Source of the DNA: Aliiroseovarius subalbicans
GTDB taxonomy: Bacteria; Pseudomonadota; Alphaproteobacteria; Rhodobacterales; Rhodobacteraceae
Length of the DNA: 64,000 nt
Assembly: GCF_022678625.1 (NCBI RefSeq)
Contig: NZ_JALBYQ010000001.1
Location: forward strand, 620,001 to 684,000
Direction of reading: 5' to 3'
Shown piece by piece: positions 31,647 to 40,160 of this stretch (positions are counted from its first letter, which is position 1; each line of letters begins with the position of its first letter). The position numbers were made by a program, and so were the translations under genes. Below the pieces are notes generated by a model, which was not told the origin of the DNA, did no database searches, and was given only the letters and a program-made list of their open reading frames with translations.

Positions 31647-32108
31647 ATGAAGCTGTCGACCAAGGGGCGCTATGCGATGGTCGCGCTGACCGATTTGGCG
31701 ATGCAATCTGACGGCGAGCTTCTGTCGCTCACCGAATTATCGAAGCGTCAGGATATTTCGCTCCCTTACCTTGAACAGTTGTTCGTGAAACTACGCCGCG
31801 CCGAACTGGTAGAAAGCGTTCGCGGGCCTGGTGGCGGCTATCGCTTGGCCAAACCGCCGTCCGAGATCCGCGTGGCGGATGTTCTGGGCGCGGTGGATGA
31901 AACAGTGTCCGCGATGCACACCGGTGCAGGCGCGTCGGGTGGTGTGTCCGGGTCGAGGGCGCAGTCGATGACGAACCGGTTGTGGGAGGGGCTGAGCGCA
32001 CATGTCTATGTGTTTCTGCACCAGACCCGACTGTCTGACGTGGTTCAGAATGAACTGACGCCCTGTCCCGCTGTGCCGACGCTGTTTCATGTCGTGGACG
32101 ACGACTAG
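31647..32108 (+). CDS. iscR: IscR-type Rrf2 transcriptional regulator lacking the cysteine triad
   Basis: This 153-residue Rrf2 protein heads the Fe-S operon and should sense cluster status or iron. The winged helix is textbook: 'KLSTKGRYAMVALTDLA', 'LPYLEQLFVKLRRAELV', 'SVRGPGGGYRLAKP'. In classical IscR three cysteines and a His bind a [2Fe-2S] cluster in the segment after 'GAVDE'; here that segment ('TVSAMHTGAGASGGVSGSR') has none. The only Cys in the protein is C140 in 'ELTPCPAVP'. This matches the single-Cys IscR type described in Rhodobacter sphaeroides. The ATG follows GCGGGAGAAGG. Confidence 0.88.
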   Translation: MKLSTKGRYAMVALTDLAMQSDGELLSLTELSKRQDISLPYLEQLFVKLRRAELVESVRGPGGGYRLAKPPSEIRVADVLGAVDETVSAMHTGAGASGGVSGSRAQSMTNRLWEGLSAHVYVFLHQTRLSDVVQNELTPCPAVPTLFHVVDDD

Positions 32109-32170
32109 CCCGCCCTGCGGCATTTTCTTGCCCTCGACAAAGATGTTTTTGGAAAGATGAAAGAGCGGTG

Positions 32171-33208
32171 ATGCGCGGATACCTCGATTGGAATGCGACC
32201 ACGCCTTTGCGGCCCGAAGCACGCGACGCGATGACGGCGGCGATGGACGTGGTGGGCAACCCGTCCAGCGTGCATGCCGAAGGGCGTGCCGCCAAAGGCC
32301 TGATCGAACGCGCCCGCGGGCAGGTGGCACGCGCGTTTGGCGCGGACGGGGCGGATGTGGTGTTCTGTTCCTCGGCCACCGAGGCCGCCGCGCTGGCGCT
32401 GGCAGGACGTGGGATAGCCTGTAGCGGTCTTGAGCATGACGCGGTGGCATCCTGGTGCGACGTGGCCTTGCAAGCGGACGCGCGCGGACAGGTGGCGGTG
32501 GGGGATCCCGGTGCCTCGGCGCTTCAGGCCGCCAACAGCGAAACCGGTATTCGGCCGGAACTGCCCGAGGGGTTGTTTCTGACCGATGCGACGCAGGTCT
32601 TTGGCAAGGTGCCCTTTGCCTTCAACTGGTGTGGGGCGACGATGGCGATCATCTCAGCCCACAAGTTGGGCGGGCCGAAGGGCATCGGTGCGCTTGTGAT
32701 GAAGCGCGGCACCGAGGTGCAGGCGCGCATCACCGGGGGCGGGCAGGAGATGGGCCGCCGGTCGGGCACCGAGAACCTGATCGGCATTGTTGGTTTTGGC
32801 GCCGCAGCCGAGGCCGCCGCGCGCGATTTGGAAGGCGAAACATGGCCCAGGGTCGAGAAACTTAGAAATATTCTAGAAAAGACTCTGGCAGAATCTGCAA
32901 AAGAGACTATTTTTGTAGGGATTGATGCGAACAGGCTTCCCAACACTTCGTGTTTCGTCACGCCCGGATGGAAGGGTGAGACACAGGTGATGGTTATGGA
33001 CCTCGCTGGATTTGCCATTTCGGCGGGCTCTGCGTGTTCCAGCGGCAAAGTGAAACCCTCGCGGGTGCTGCGGGCCATGGGGTTCAGTGATGCGGATGCG
33101 GCTTGTGCCGTGCGCGTGTCTTTGGGCCCGACGACGACTGAGGAAGAGGTGATGCGCTTTTGTGAAGCGTGGACCGGAGAATACAGGAAATTCCGTGCGC
33201 GCCGCTGA
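32171..33208 (+). CDS. Cysteine desulfurase, NifS/IscS class
   Basis: A class I cysteine desulfurase that supplies sulfur for cluster building. It opens 'YLDWNATTPLRPEA', binds PLP through K165 in 'SAHKLGGPKG' and carries the active-site Cys C289 in 'SAGSACSSGKVKPS', with 'GGGQEMGRRSGTENL' in between. Length 345 aa is shorter than E. coli IscS (404), and it lacks the long C-terminal IscU-docking tail. Bases 32857-32930 are AT-rich with codons (AGA, CTA, ATT, GTA) unusual for the gene. It starts at ATG 32171 (a GTG one codon earlier is possible). Second gene of the suf operon. Confidence 0.9.
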   Translation: MRGYLDWNATTPLRPEARDAMTAAMDVVGNPSSVHAEGRAAKGLIERARGQVARAFGADGADVVFCSSATEAAALALAGRGIACSGLEHDAVASWCDVALQADARGQVAVGDPGASALQAANSETGIRPELPEGLFLTDATQVFGKVPFAFNWCGATMAIISAHKLGGPKGIGALVMKRGTEVQARITGGGQEMGRRSGTENLIGIVGFGAAAEAAARDLEGETWPRVEKLRNILEKTLAESAKETIFVGIDANRLPNTSCFVTPGWKGETQVMVMDLAGFAISAGSACSSGKVKPSRVLRAMGFSDADAACAVRVSLGPTTTEEEVMRFCEAWTGEYRKFRARR

Positions 33209-33235
33209 GCGTGGGCGGGCGGATGAGAGGTGGCA

Positions 33236-34759
33236 ATGGCCGGTACGGATGACATGATCGCCAAGGATGGCGTCGAGGAAGAAACGGTTGCGGCCGTGAA
33301 GACCCTTGCAGGAAAGTACAAATACGGCTGGGAAACCGAGATCGAGATGGAATACGCGCCCAAGGGCGTGAACCCCGACATCGTACGCCTGATTTCCGAC
33401 AAGAACGAAGAACCGGAGTGGATGACCGAATGGCGTCTGGCCGCGTTCGAGCGTTGGGAAAAGATGGTGGAGCCCAGCTGGGCGCTGCTGAATTATCCTG
33501 AGATCGATTTCCAGGATCAGTATTATTACGCCCGTCCCAAGTCGATGGAAAAGAAACCGGAGTCACTTGAAGATGTCGACCCCAAGCTGTTGGCAACATA
33601 CGAAAAACTTGGCATTCCGTTGAAGGAACAAATGATCCTTGCCGGCGTCGAAGGCGCCGAGGACATTCCCGCCGAAGGCCGCAAAGTCGCGGTAGACGCG
33701 GTGTTTGACTCCGTGTCCGTAGGCACGACGTTCCAGGCCGAATTGCAGAAGGCCGGGGTTATCTTCTGTTCGATCTCGGAAGCGATCCGCGAACATCCCG
33801 AGCTGGTGAAGAAATACCTCGGCTCGGTGGTTCCGGTCAGCGACAATTATTATGCGACGCTGAATTCCGCTGTCTTCAGTGACGGATCCTTCGTCTATAT
33901 CCCGCCCGGGGTGCGCTGCCCGATGGAGCTGAGCACGTATTTCCGCATCAACGCAGAGAACACCGGCCAGTTCGAACGCACGCTGATCATCGCCGACAAG
34001 GGCAGCTATGTGTCCTATCTCGAAGGTTGCACCGCGCCGCAGCGCGACGTGGCACAATTGCACGCCGCCGTGGTCGAGATCATCATCGAAGAAGACGCCG
34101 AGGTGAAGTATTCCACCGTGCAAAACTGGTTCCCCGGGGACGAAAACGGCAAAGGTGGCATCTATAACTTTGTCACCAAGCGCGCCGATTGCCGCGGTGA
34201 TCGGTCCAAGGTCATGTGGACACAGGTGGAAACCGGGTCCGCGGTGACCTGGAAATACCCGTCCTGCATCCTGCGCGGCGCCGAAAGCCAGGGCGAGTTC
34301 TACTCGATCGCGATCACCAATAACTACCAGCAGGCCGATACGGGCACCAAGATGGTGCATCTGGGGCGCGATACCAAATCGCGCATCGTGTCCAAGGGGA
34401 TCAGCGCGGGCAAGGCGCAGAACACCTATCGCGGGTTGGTCAGCATGCACCCGAAGGCCAAGAACAGCCGCAATTATACCCAGTGCGACAGTCTATTGAT
34501 TGGTGATCAATGCGGGGCACACACGGTGCCTTACATCGAGGTCAAGAACAACTCGTCCCGGGTCGAGCATGAGGCGACCACGTCCAAGGTAGATGATGAA
34601 CAGATGTTCTATTGCCGCCAGCGCGGCATGGACGAGGAAGAGGCGGTGGCGCTGATCGTCAACGGCTTCGCCAAGGAAGTGTTGCAGGCGCTGCCTATGG
34701 AGTTTGCGATGGAAGCGCAGCAGCTGGTTGCCATCTCGCTTGAGGGGTCCGTCGGGTGA
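33236..34759 (+). CDS. sufB: Fe-S cluster assembly protein SufB
   Basis: SufB is the scaffold subunit of SufBC2D, where clusters form before delivery. The 507-residue protein has the long N-terminal helical part, then the beta-helix with '[24 protein letters not shown]', '[15 protein letters not shown]', '[13 protein letters not shown]' (persulfide relay region) and '[25 protein letters not shown]' (conserved Cys corresponding to the E. coli SufB C405 site), ending '[16 protein letters not shown]'. ATG 33236 follows GAGAGG; a GTG two codons upstream overlaps that site and is rejected. Its stop overlaps the next small ORF. Confidence 0.97.
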   Translation: MAGTDDMIAKDGVEEETVAAVKTLAGKYKYGWETEIEMEYAPKGVNPDIVRLISDKNEEPEWMTEWRLAAFERWEKMVEPSWALLNYPEIDFQDQYYYARPKSMEKKPESLEDVDPKLLATYEKLGIPLKEQMILAGVEGAEDIPAEGRKVAVDAVFDSVSVGTTFQAELQKAGVIFCSISEAIREHPELVKKYLGSVVPVSDNYYATLNSAVFSDGSFVYIPPGVRCPMELSTYFRINAENTGQFERTLIIADKGSYVSYLEGCTAPQRDVAQLHAAVVEIIIEEDAEVKYSTVQNWFPGDENGKGGIYNFVTKRADCRGDRSKVMWTQVETGSAVTWKYPSCILRGAESQGEFYSIAITNNYQQADTGTKMVHLGRDTKSRIVSKGISAGKAQNTYRGLVSMHPKAKNSRNYTQCDSLLIGDQCGAHTVPYIEVKNNSSRVEHEATTSKVDDEQMFYCRQRGMDEEEAVALIVNGFAKEVLQALPMEFAMEAQQLVAISLEGSVG

Positions 34760-34893
34760 TTGGCGCGCTGTTCCTGTTGCCACTGGCCGCGATGGCCTGG
34801 ACCGGCCGGCACCATTGGCACCACCGGGCCGAACCTGCCCGCGTGAAAGCGCGGCCGGGGCAAGGCACTTGTTATCCGCGCACGGAAAGGTAA
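34756..34893 (+). CDS. Small ORF, 45 aa, in the suf operon
   Basis: This short frame overlaps the sufB stop by four bases (GTGA) and ends five bases before ybjQ, the layout of a translated operon gene. The product starts with a hydrophobic helix ([14 protein letters not shown]), then a His/Arg-rich stretch ([14 protein letters not shown]), a basic region and a single Cys near the end. It could be a membrane-tethered peptide with a metal-binding His cluster. No family recognised. Without it there would be a 138-base gap in an otherwise tightly packed operon. Confidence 0.5.
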   Translation: MIGALFLLPLAAMAWTGRHHWHHRAEPARVKARPGQGTCYPRTER

Positions 34894-34897
34894 AGCG

Positions 34898-35209
34898 ATG
34901 ATCACCACGACAACCCCGTCCATCGAGGGCAAACCGATCACCGCTTACCACGGTATCGTCACCGGTGAGGCCATTCTGGGTGCGAACATTTTCCGCGATA
35001 TCTTCGCACAAGTGCGCGACATCGTCGGCGGACGCTCGGGTGCCTATGAACAGGAATTGGGCAAGGCGCGGCGCACTGCGCTTGCCGAAATGGAAGAAGA
35101 GGCGACCCGCATGGGCGCCAATGCAGTCGTGGGCGTGGACCTCGACTATGAAGTGATCAACAACATGCTGATGGTGTCTGCCTCGGGCACGGCCGTCACC
35201 GTATCGTAA
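34898..35209 (+). CDS. YbjQ family (UPF0145) protein
   Basis: A 103-residue YbjQ/UPF0145 protein, a small pentamer-forming fold of unknown biochemical role, sometimes annotated as heavy-metal binding. Family marks are '[33 protein letters not shown]', '[29 protein letters not shown]' and '[11 protein letters not shown]'. Its place between sufB and sufC implies a link to Fe-S assembly or metal handling in this lineage. GGAAAGG lies upstream of the ATG. Confidence 0.9.
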   Translation: MITTTTPSIEGKPITAYHGIVTGEAILGANIFRDIFAQVRDIVGGRSGAYEQELGKARRTALAEMEEEATRMGANAVVGVDLDYEVINNMLMVSASGTAVTVS

Positions 35210-35219
35210 GGAAGTAATC

Positions 35220-35975
35220 ATGCTGAATATCAAAGGCTTGAAGGTCAAGCTTGAAGACGAGGACAAGCAGATCCTCAAAGGTGTGGACCTTGAGGTGCCC
35301 GCCGGTGCCGTGCACGCGATCATGGGCCCGAACGGGTCCGGCAAATCGACACTGTCCTATGTGCTGTCGGGGCGCGATGGCTATGAGGTCACCGGTGGCG
35401 AAGCAACGCTGGACGACGAAAACCTGTTGGAGTTGGAAGCCGAAGAACGCGCCGCCGCCGGCCTGTTCCTGGCCTTCCAATACCCGGTGGAAATCCCCGG
35501 TGTTGGTAACATGACCTTCCTGCGCACGGCTGTGAACGCACAGCGCAAGGCGCGCGGGCAGGATGAAATGTCGGCCACTGAATTCCTCAAGGTGATCCGC
35601 GCCAAGGCCAAGACGCTGAAGATCGACGCCGACATGTTGAAACGCCCCGTCAACGTGGGCTTTTCGGGCGGTGAAAAGAAGCGCAACGAGATCCTTCAGA
35701 TGGCGATGCTGGAACCCAAGATGTGCATTCTGGACGAAACGGATTCCGGTTTGGATGTCGACGCGATGAAGCTGGTGTCCGAAGGCGTGAACGCACTGCG
35801 TGACAAAGGCCGCTCGTTCCTGGTGATCACCCACTACCAACGCCTGCTGGATCACATCAAACCGGACGTGGTGCACATCATGGCCAATGGTCGTATCGTG
35901 AAATCGGGCGGGCCGGAACTGGCGCTGGAAGTCGAACACAACGGCTATGCCGACATTCTGGCGGAGATGGCCTGA
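35220..35975 (+). CDS. sufC: Fe-S cluster assembly ATPase SufC
   Basis: SufC is the ABC-type ATPase that drives conformational change in SufBC2D. Walker A 'GPNGSGKST' (residues about 38-46), Q-loop region 'LAFQYPVEIPGV', signature 'FSGGEKKRNEILQM', Walker B 'MCILDETDSGLDVD' and H-loop 'VITHYQRLLDHI' are all present; 'ETDSGLD' with the SufC-specific salt bridge residue is diagnostic. Length 251 aa. The stop shares its final base with the sufD start. Confidence 0.97.
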   Translation: MLNIKGLKVKLEDEDKQILKGVDLEVPAGAVHAIMGPNGSGKSTLSYVLSGRDGYEVTGGEATLDDENLLELEAEERAAAGLFLAFQYPVEIPGVGNMTFLRTAVNAQRKARGQDEMSATEFLKVIRAKAKTLKIDADMLKRPVNVGFSGGEKKRNEILQMAMLEPKMCILDETDSGLDVDAMKLVSEGVNALRDKGRSFLVITHYQRLLDHIKPDVVHIMANGRIVKSGGPELALEVEHNGYADILAEMA

Positions 35976-37240
35976 TGGGGTTGCCTGACACGGATGTGAC
36001 CGGGCGCAGCCTGCCGCAATCGGGCGCTTGGGCCAAAGCCGCACGCGAAGACGCGCAGGCGCGGTTGCATGCGATGGGCCTGCCGGGCCGGCGCGACGAG
36101 TATTGGAAATACACCCGCCCCGACACGCTGATCGCGGACGATCCCGCGCCAGCGGCGGTGTTCCACACCGATGAAGCACCGCTTTACGATGGGATCGATC
36201 GCGTCAAGGTCGTGTTCATTGACGGTGTGTTTGACGCCGCCGCCTCGGACCCGCTGGAACTGGCCGGGGTGGAAATCGAGCGGCTGGAAACAGCTGCGCA
36301 GACCGACATTCATTGGGCCAAGGGGCTTTATGGCACGTTGGAGACGAACGGCCAGACACCGGTCGCGCGCCCGCTGGCCGCGCTGAACACCGCGTATGCC
36401 ACCGACGGCGTGTTAATCCGGGTGACCGGCAAGGCGGACAAGCCGGTGTCGCTGATCTATCGCCATGAAAACGACGCCTCGGACGCGATCCTGCACCATG
36501 TGGTCAAACTTGAGGCCGGCGCCGACCTGACCCTGTTGGAAAACGGCCCCGCAGCGGCCCGGTTCAACAAGGTGCTTGAAGTCGACGTGGCCGATGGCGC
36601 CGCGTTCCACCATGTGCGTGCACAAGGCCGCGATCATGAACGCCAGGCGGTGACGCATATCTTCGCCCGGTTGGGGCGTGAAAGCACGTTCAAAAGCTTC
36701 ACCATGACGGTGAACGGCCGCCTGACCCGCAATGAATGCGTGATCGAGCTGACCGGTGATGATGCGGTGGCGCATGTCGCGGGGGCCGCGATGGGTGACG
36801 GAGAATTCCACCATGACGATACCGTCTTCATCACCCATGACGCGGTGAATTGCGAAAGCCGTCAGGTGTTCAAGAAGGTGCTGCGCAACGGTGCGACCGG
36901 CGTGTTCCAGGGCAAGATCCTGGTGAAACCGGACGCGCAAAAGACCGACGGTTACCAGAAATCGCAATCGCTTTTGCTGGACGACGATGCACAGTTCTAT
37001 GCCAAGCCGGAGCTTGAGATTTACGCCGATGACGTGATCTGTTCGCACGGTTCGACCACCGGGGCGATCGATGACGAAGCGCTGTTTTATTTGCGCTCGC
37101 GCGGAGTGCCCGAGGTGCTGGCAACAGACCTTCTGGTGTTGGCCTTCCTCGCTGAAGCGATTGATGAGATCGAGGACGAAGCGATCGCCGAAGACGTGGT
37201 GTCGCGCCTGGATGCTTGGCTGCAACGGCGGCGCGACTGA
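35975..37240 (+). CDS. sufD: Fe-S cluster assembly protein SufD
   Basis: SufD pairs with SufB and is needed for iron entry into the scaffold complex. The 421-residue product has an N-terminal helical segment ('GRRDEYWKYTRPDTL', the usual 'EEWKYT' block) and a right-handed beta helix with 'NECVIELTGDDAVAHVAGAAMGDGEFHHDDTVFITHDAVNCESRQVFKKVL', ending in the SufB/SufD C-terminal box 'DAQFYAKPELEIYADDVICSHGSTTGAIDDEALFYLRSRGV' with the conserved His (H360 type). It overlaps sufC by one base and is followed after three bases by a membrane gene. Confidence 0.96.
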   Translation: MGLPDTDVTGRSLPQSGAWAKAAREDAQARLHAMGLPGRRDEYWKYTRPDTLIADDPAPAAVFHTDEAPLYDGIDRVKVVFIDGVFDAAASDPLELAGVEIERLETAAQTDIHWAKGLYGTLETNGQTPVARPLAALNTAYATDGVLIRVTGKADKPVSLIYRHENDASDAILHHVVKLEAGADLTLLENGPAAARFNKVLEVDVADGAAFHHVRAQGRDHERQAVTHIFARLGRESTFKSFTMTVNGRLTRNECVIELTGDDAVAHVAGAAMGDGEFHHDDTVFITHDAVNCESRQVFKKVLRNGATGVFQGKILVKPDAQKTDGYQKSQSLLLDDDAQFYAKPELEIYADDVICSHGSTTGAIDDEALFYLRSRGVPEVLATDLLVLAFLAEAIDEIEDEAIAEDVVSRLDAWLQRRRD

Positions 37241-37243
37241 CCC

Positions 37244-37723
37244 ATGTCGGTGGTGCGCGATATCCTGCGAAGCTACCGCGCCCCGCGTGAGGTGTTTCAG
37301 CGCCGGGTCGCGGGTGGCCCGCGCGAGGATCGCGCGCTGGCGGTGCTGATGGGGGGCTGCGTCGTCGTGTTCGTCGCGCAATGGCCGCGCCTGACCCGCC
37401 TGGCCTTCGAGACGGGGCAGGAACTGAACCCGCTTTTGGGTGGCGCGCTGTTTGCCTGGCTTTTCATCATGCCGCTGGTGCTTTACGCCCTTGGCACGAC
37501 GATGCACCTGCTGGCCCGGGCGATGCGGGGACACGGAAGCGCCTATCGCGCGCGATTTGCGCTGTTCTGGGCGCTGCTCTGTGCCTCGCCGCTGTGGCTG
37601 TTCTGGGGGCTGACCGTGGGATTCATCGGGACCGGTCCCGCAGTGTTTCTGACTGGTTTCATCGGTTTTGCGGCCTTTCTTCTGTTCTGGTCGATCAACT
37701 TTCGCGAGGCTGAGTGGGGATGA
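37244..37723 (+). CDS. YIP1-like membrane protein (first copy)
   Basis: A 159-residue protein with four hydrophobic segments ('LAVLMGGCVVVFVAQW', 'GALFAWLFIMPLVLYALGT', 'FALFWALLCASPLWLFWGLT', 'PAVFLTGFIGFAAFLLFW') after a basic N-terminus 'RDILRSYRAPREVFQRRV'. The architecture and N-terminal motif suggest the YIP1 domain family, of unknown function in bacteria. It starts three bases after sufD and overlaps the following gene by four bases, so it is part of the suf operon. Confidence 0.75.
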   Translation: MSVVRDILRSYRAPREVFQRRVAGGPREDRALAVLMGGCVVVFVAQWPRLTRLAFETGQELNPLLGGALFAWLFIMPLVLYALGTTMHLLARAMRGHGSAYRARFALFWALLCASPLWLFWGLTVGFIGTGPAVFLTGFIGFAAFLLFWSINFREAEWG

Positions 37724-38316
37724 AATTCGAATTCGGATACCTGTTCGGCATGGCGCTTCAGTCGATCCCCGAACCGCGCAAGGTGGCGCGTGACCTGTTC
37801 GCGCTGAACCTGCCGCGTGATACACTGTGGCTGATCCTCATGTTGCTGATCACCATCGGCGCCGTGCTGGGCACGCTGGCCTCGCTTGTGTTCCCGGTTG
37901 AAGACGCAATGTTCGCACCGTTCCTGTCCAACCACATCGCGCTAGCGGTGGTCGAGGGCGGGGCGATGTTTGTGATCACAAACATGCTTTATCTGGTCGG
38001 GCGGGCCTTTGGTGGCCAGGGGACTCTGGAACAGGCTCTGGTCACCGTGATCTGGCTGGAATTCGTGACCTTGGTGGTGCAGGTTGGCATCCTCGTCCTC
38101 AGCTTGTTTGCGCCCGCGCTCGCGGTGCTGCTCTGGCTTGCGGGCGGTGTGGCTTTCTTCTGGATTATCAGTCACTTCACGGCTGAAATGCATGGATTCA
38201 AATCGGTTGGCCTGGTGTTCGCCGCGCTCATCGTGATCGTCGCCGTGTTCATTTTTGTCCTTTCAATCTTCCTCGCCATCCTTGGGGTGGGCGCGGGCCA
38301 AACGGGACTTTCCTGA
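37720..38316 (+). CDS. YIP1 family membrane protein (second copy)
   Basis: A 198-residue protein with about five membrane helices ('LWLILMLLITIGAVLGTLASLV', 'IALAVVEGGAMFVITNMLYLVG', 'LEFVTLVVQVGILVLSLFAPALAVLLWLAG', 'FAALIVIVAVFIFVLSIFLAIL'). The N-terminal 'SIPEPRKVARDLFAL' and central 'FGGQGTLEQALVTVIW' are typical of the YIP1 domain. The ATG at 37720 overlaps the previous stop (ATGA), and its stop shares one base with the sufS start. Two YIP1-like proteins in tandem, each translationally coupled, suggest a hetero-oligomeric membrane unit. Confidence 0.8.
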   Translation: MKFEFGYLFGMALQSIPEPRKVARDLFALNLPRDTLWLILMLLITIGAVLGTLASLVFPVEDAMFAPFLSNHIALAVVEGGAMFVITNMLYLVGRAFGGQGTLEQALVTVIWLEFVTLVVQVGILVLSLFAPALAVLLWLAGGVAFFWIISHFTAEMHGFKSVGLVFAALIVIVAVFIFVLSIFLAILGVGAGQTGLS

Positions 38317-39536
38317 TGTATGACGTCAGCAAGATTCGCGCTGATTTTCCGATCCTCTCGCGTGAGGTGAACGGGCAGCCGCTGTGCTATCTCGACAATG
38401 GCGCCTCGGCGCAGAAACCGCAGCCGGTAATCGACGCAGTTACGCGCGGGTATGCCGAGGAATATTCTAATGTTCACAGGGGCTTGCATTACCTTTCGAA
38501 CCTTGCAACCGAGAAATACGAGGCCGTGCGCGGGACCATTGCCCGGTTCCTGAACGCGCGCTCTGAAGATGAGATCATTCTGAACTCCGGCACCACCGAA
38601 GGGATCAACATGGTCGCCTATGCCTGGGCGATGCCGCGTTTGCAGGCCGGGGATGAGATCCTTTTGACGTCGATGGAGCACCACGCCAACATCGTGCCGT
38701 GGCATTTCCTGCGCGAACGGCAAGGCGTCGTGCTGAAATGGGTCGATCCCGAGGCTGATGGATCGCTGGACCCGCAAAAGGTTCTGGACGCGATTGGGCC
38801 CAAGACCCGGTTGGTTGCAGTTACACAATGTTCCAACGTGTTAGGAACAATTGTTGATGTAAAAACCATCTGTTCGGGTGCCCGGGACAAGGGCGTTCCG
38901 GTGCTGGTCGACGGCTCTCAGGGGGCCGTTCACATGCCGGTGGACGTGCAGGATATAGGCTGTGATTTCTATGCCATTACCGGGCACAAGCTCTATGGCC
39001 CCTCTGGGTCCGGCGCGATTTATGTCCATGCGGATCGTCAGGCCGAGATGCGGCCCTTCCTGGGCGGGGGAGACATGATCCGCGATGTATCGAAGGATGT
39101 GGTCACATATGCCGACCCGCCGCTAAAATTCGAAGCCGGCACCCCGGGGATCGTTCAGACCATCGGACTGGGCGTCGCGCTGGAGTATCTGATGGATCTG
39201 GGCATGGAGAATGTCGCCGGGCATGAGGCCGCGCTGGCAGCCTATGCTTCAGAGCGGCTGCAGGGGTTGAACTGGGTGAATGTCCAGGGGCAAGCCCCTG
39301 GCAAGGCAGCGATTTTCTCGCTTACCCTGGACGGCGCCGCGCATGCGCATGACATTTCGACCATCCTGGACAAGAAGGGCATCGCGGTGCGTGCAGGCCA
39401 CCATTGTGCCCAACCATTGATGGAGCATCTTGGCGTGCCCGCCACCGCGCGGGCCAGTTTCGGTCTGTACAACACGACAGATGAGGTCGACCGGCTGATC
39501 GACGGGTTGGAGCTGTGTCATCGCCTGTTGGCGTGA
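38316..39536 (+). CDS. sufS: Cysteine desulfurase SufS (class II)
   Basis: SufS takes sulfur from cysteine and passes it towards SufB. PLP is held by K225 in 'ITGHKLYGPSG', and the active-site Cys is C364 in 'RAGHHCAQP', the same number as in E. coli SufS. 'LDNGASAQKPQPVID', 'NVHRGLHYLS' and 'GTTEGINMVAYAW' complete the signature. No sufE follows; the partner may be the IscU-like protein at 17808-18245, in the way SufS works with SufU. Two AT-rich stretches (38458-38515 and 38815-38880) depart from the gene's usual codons. It is the last gene of the operon, converging on a TetR gene. Confidence 0.95.
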   Translation: MYDVSKIRADFPILSREVNGQPLCYLDNGASAQKPQPVIDAVTRGYAEEYSNVHRGLHYLSNLATEKYEAVRGTIARFLNARSEDEIILNSGTTEGINMVAYAWAMPRLQAGDEILLTSMEHHANIVPWHFLRERQGVVLKWVDPEADGSLDPQKVLDAIGPKTRLVAVTQCSNVLGTIVDVKTICSGARDKGVPVLVDGSQGAVHMPVDVQDIGCDFYAITGHKLYGPSGSGAIYVHADRQAEMRPFLGGGDMIRDVSKDVVTYADPPLKFEAGTPGIVQTIGLGVALEYLMDLGMENVAGHEAALAAYASERLQGLNWVNVQGQAPGKAAIFSLTLDGAAHAHDISTILDKKGIAVRAGHHCAQPLMEHLGVPATARASFGLYNTTDEVDRLIDGLELCHRLLA

Positions 39537-39539
39537 TCC

Positions 39540-40160
39540 TCAGGCGTCAGGGTTGATCAGGCCCAGCCCACGCAGGTAGATGCCGATGCCGCTCTCCAGC
39601 AAGTCTTCGGGTGGAAAGGGGCTTTTCGTGCCGGGATTGCCGCGCGCGAACAGTTCAACCACACCGTGGCTCATCGCCCAGATATGTTCGCTGACCATTC
39701 GCGAGGGCGGGCGTTTCTCAGGCGGGATATGTTCCGACAATTCCGCGGCGGCGCGCTCCAGCACTCCCATCGCGCGGTTCGCCACCAACGCCAGGTCAGG
39801 CGACCGGTTCACGGAAATCCCACTTTCGAACATCGAAATGTAATGGCCGGGGTATTTGCGGGCAAAGGCAAGGTAGGCGCGGCCGGTGGCCTCGAAGCTG
39901 GCCAGCGCCGAAGGTTGCCCGGTGCCATAGGCGTATTCCATCAGGTCGGCGAAAATCTCAAAGCCCTGGCGCGCGGCTTCGGCGATCAGGTCCTCGCGCC
40001 CGGCAAAGTGGCGATAGACCGCGGCGGGGGTCACGCCAGCCTGTTTTGCCGCCTCGGAGAGGGTAAAGCCGGTCGGGCCCTTTTCCTCGATCAGGGCAAG
40101 GGCGCCGTCGACCAGCGCCTGGCGCAGATTGCCGTGATGATAGCCGCGCTTTTTAGGCAT
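39540..40160 (-). CDS. TetR/AcrR family transcriptional regulator
   Basis: A 206-residue repressor. The N-terminal HTH is '[59 protein letters not shown]', and the C-terminal ligand domain ('[21 protein letters not shown]', '[14 protein letters not shown]') is of the WHG/TetR_C_13 type, as in regulators of lipid or membrane stress genes. ATG 40160 overlaps the ppk2 stop by eight bases, so it is co-transcribed with the polyphosphate kinase and may autoregulate that pair. The longer frame is the ppk2 gene read out of phase. Confidence 0.88.
   Translation of the reverse strand: MPKKRGYHHGNLRQALVDGALALIEEKGPTGFTLSEAAKQAGVTPAAVYRHFAGREDLIAEAARQGFEIFADLMEYAYGTGQPSALASFEATGRAYLAFARKYPGHYISMFESGISVNRSPDLALVANRAMGVLERAAAELSEHIPPEKRPPSRMVSEHIWAMSHGVVELFARGNPGTKSPFPPEDLLESGIGIYLRGLGLINPDA

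Noticed and set aside
34756-35344. Minus-strand frame 34493-35344 as a gene opposite ybjQ
   Set aside because: It overlaps sufB, the small ORF and ybjQ in antisense; all three sense genes fit the operon spacing.
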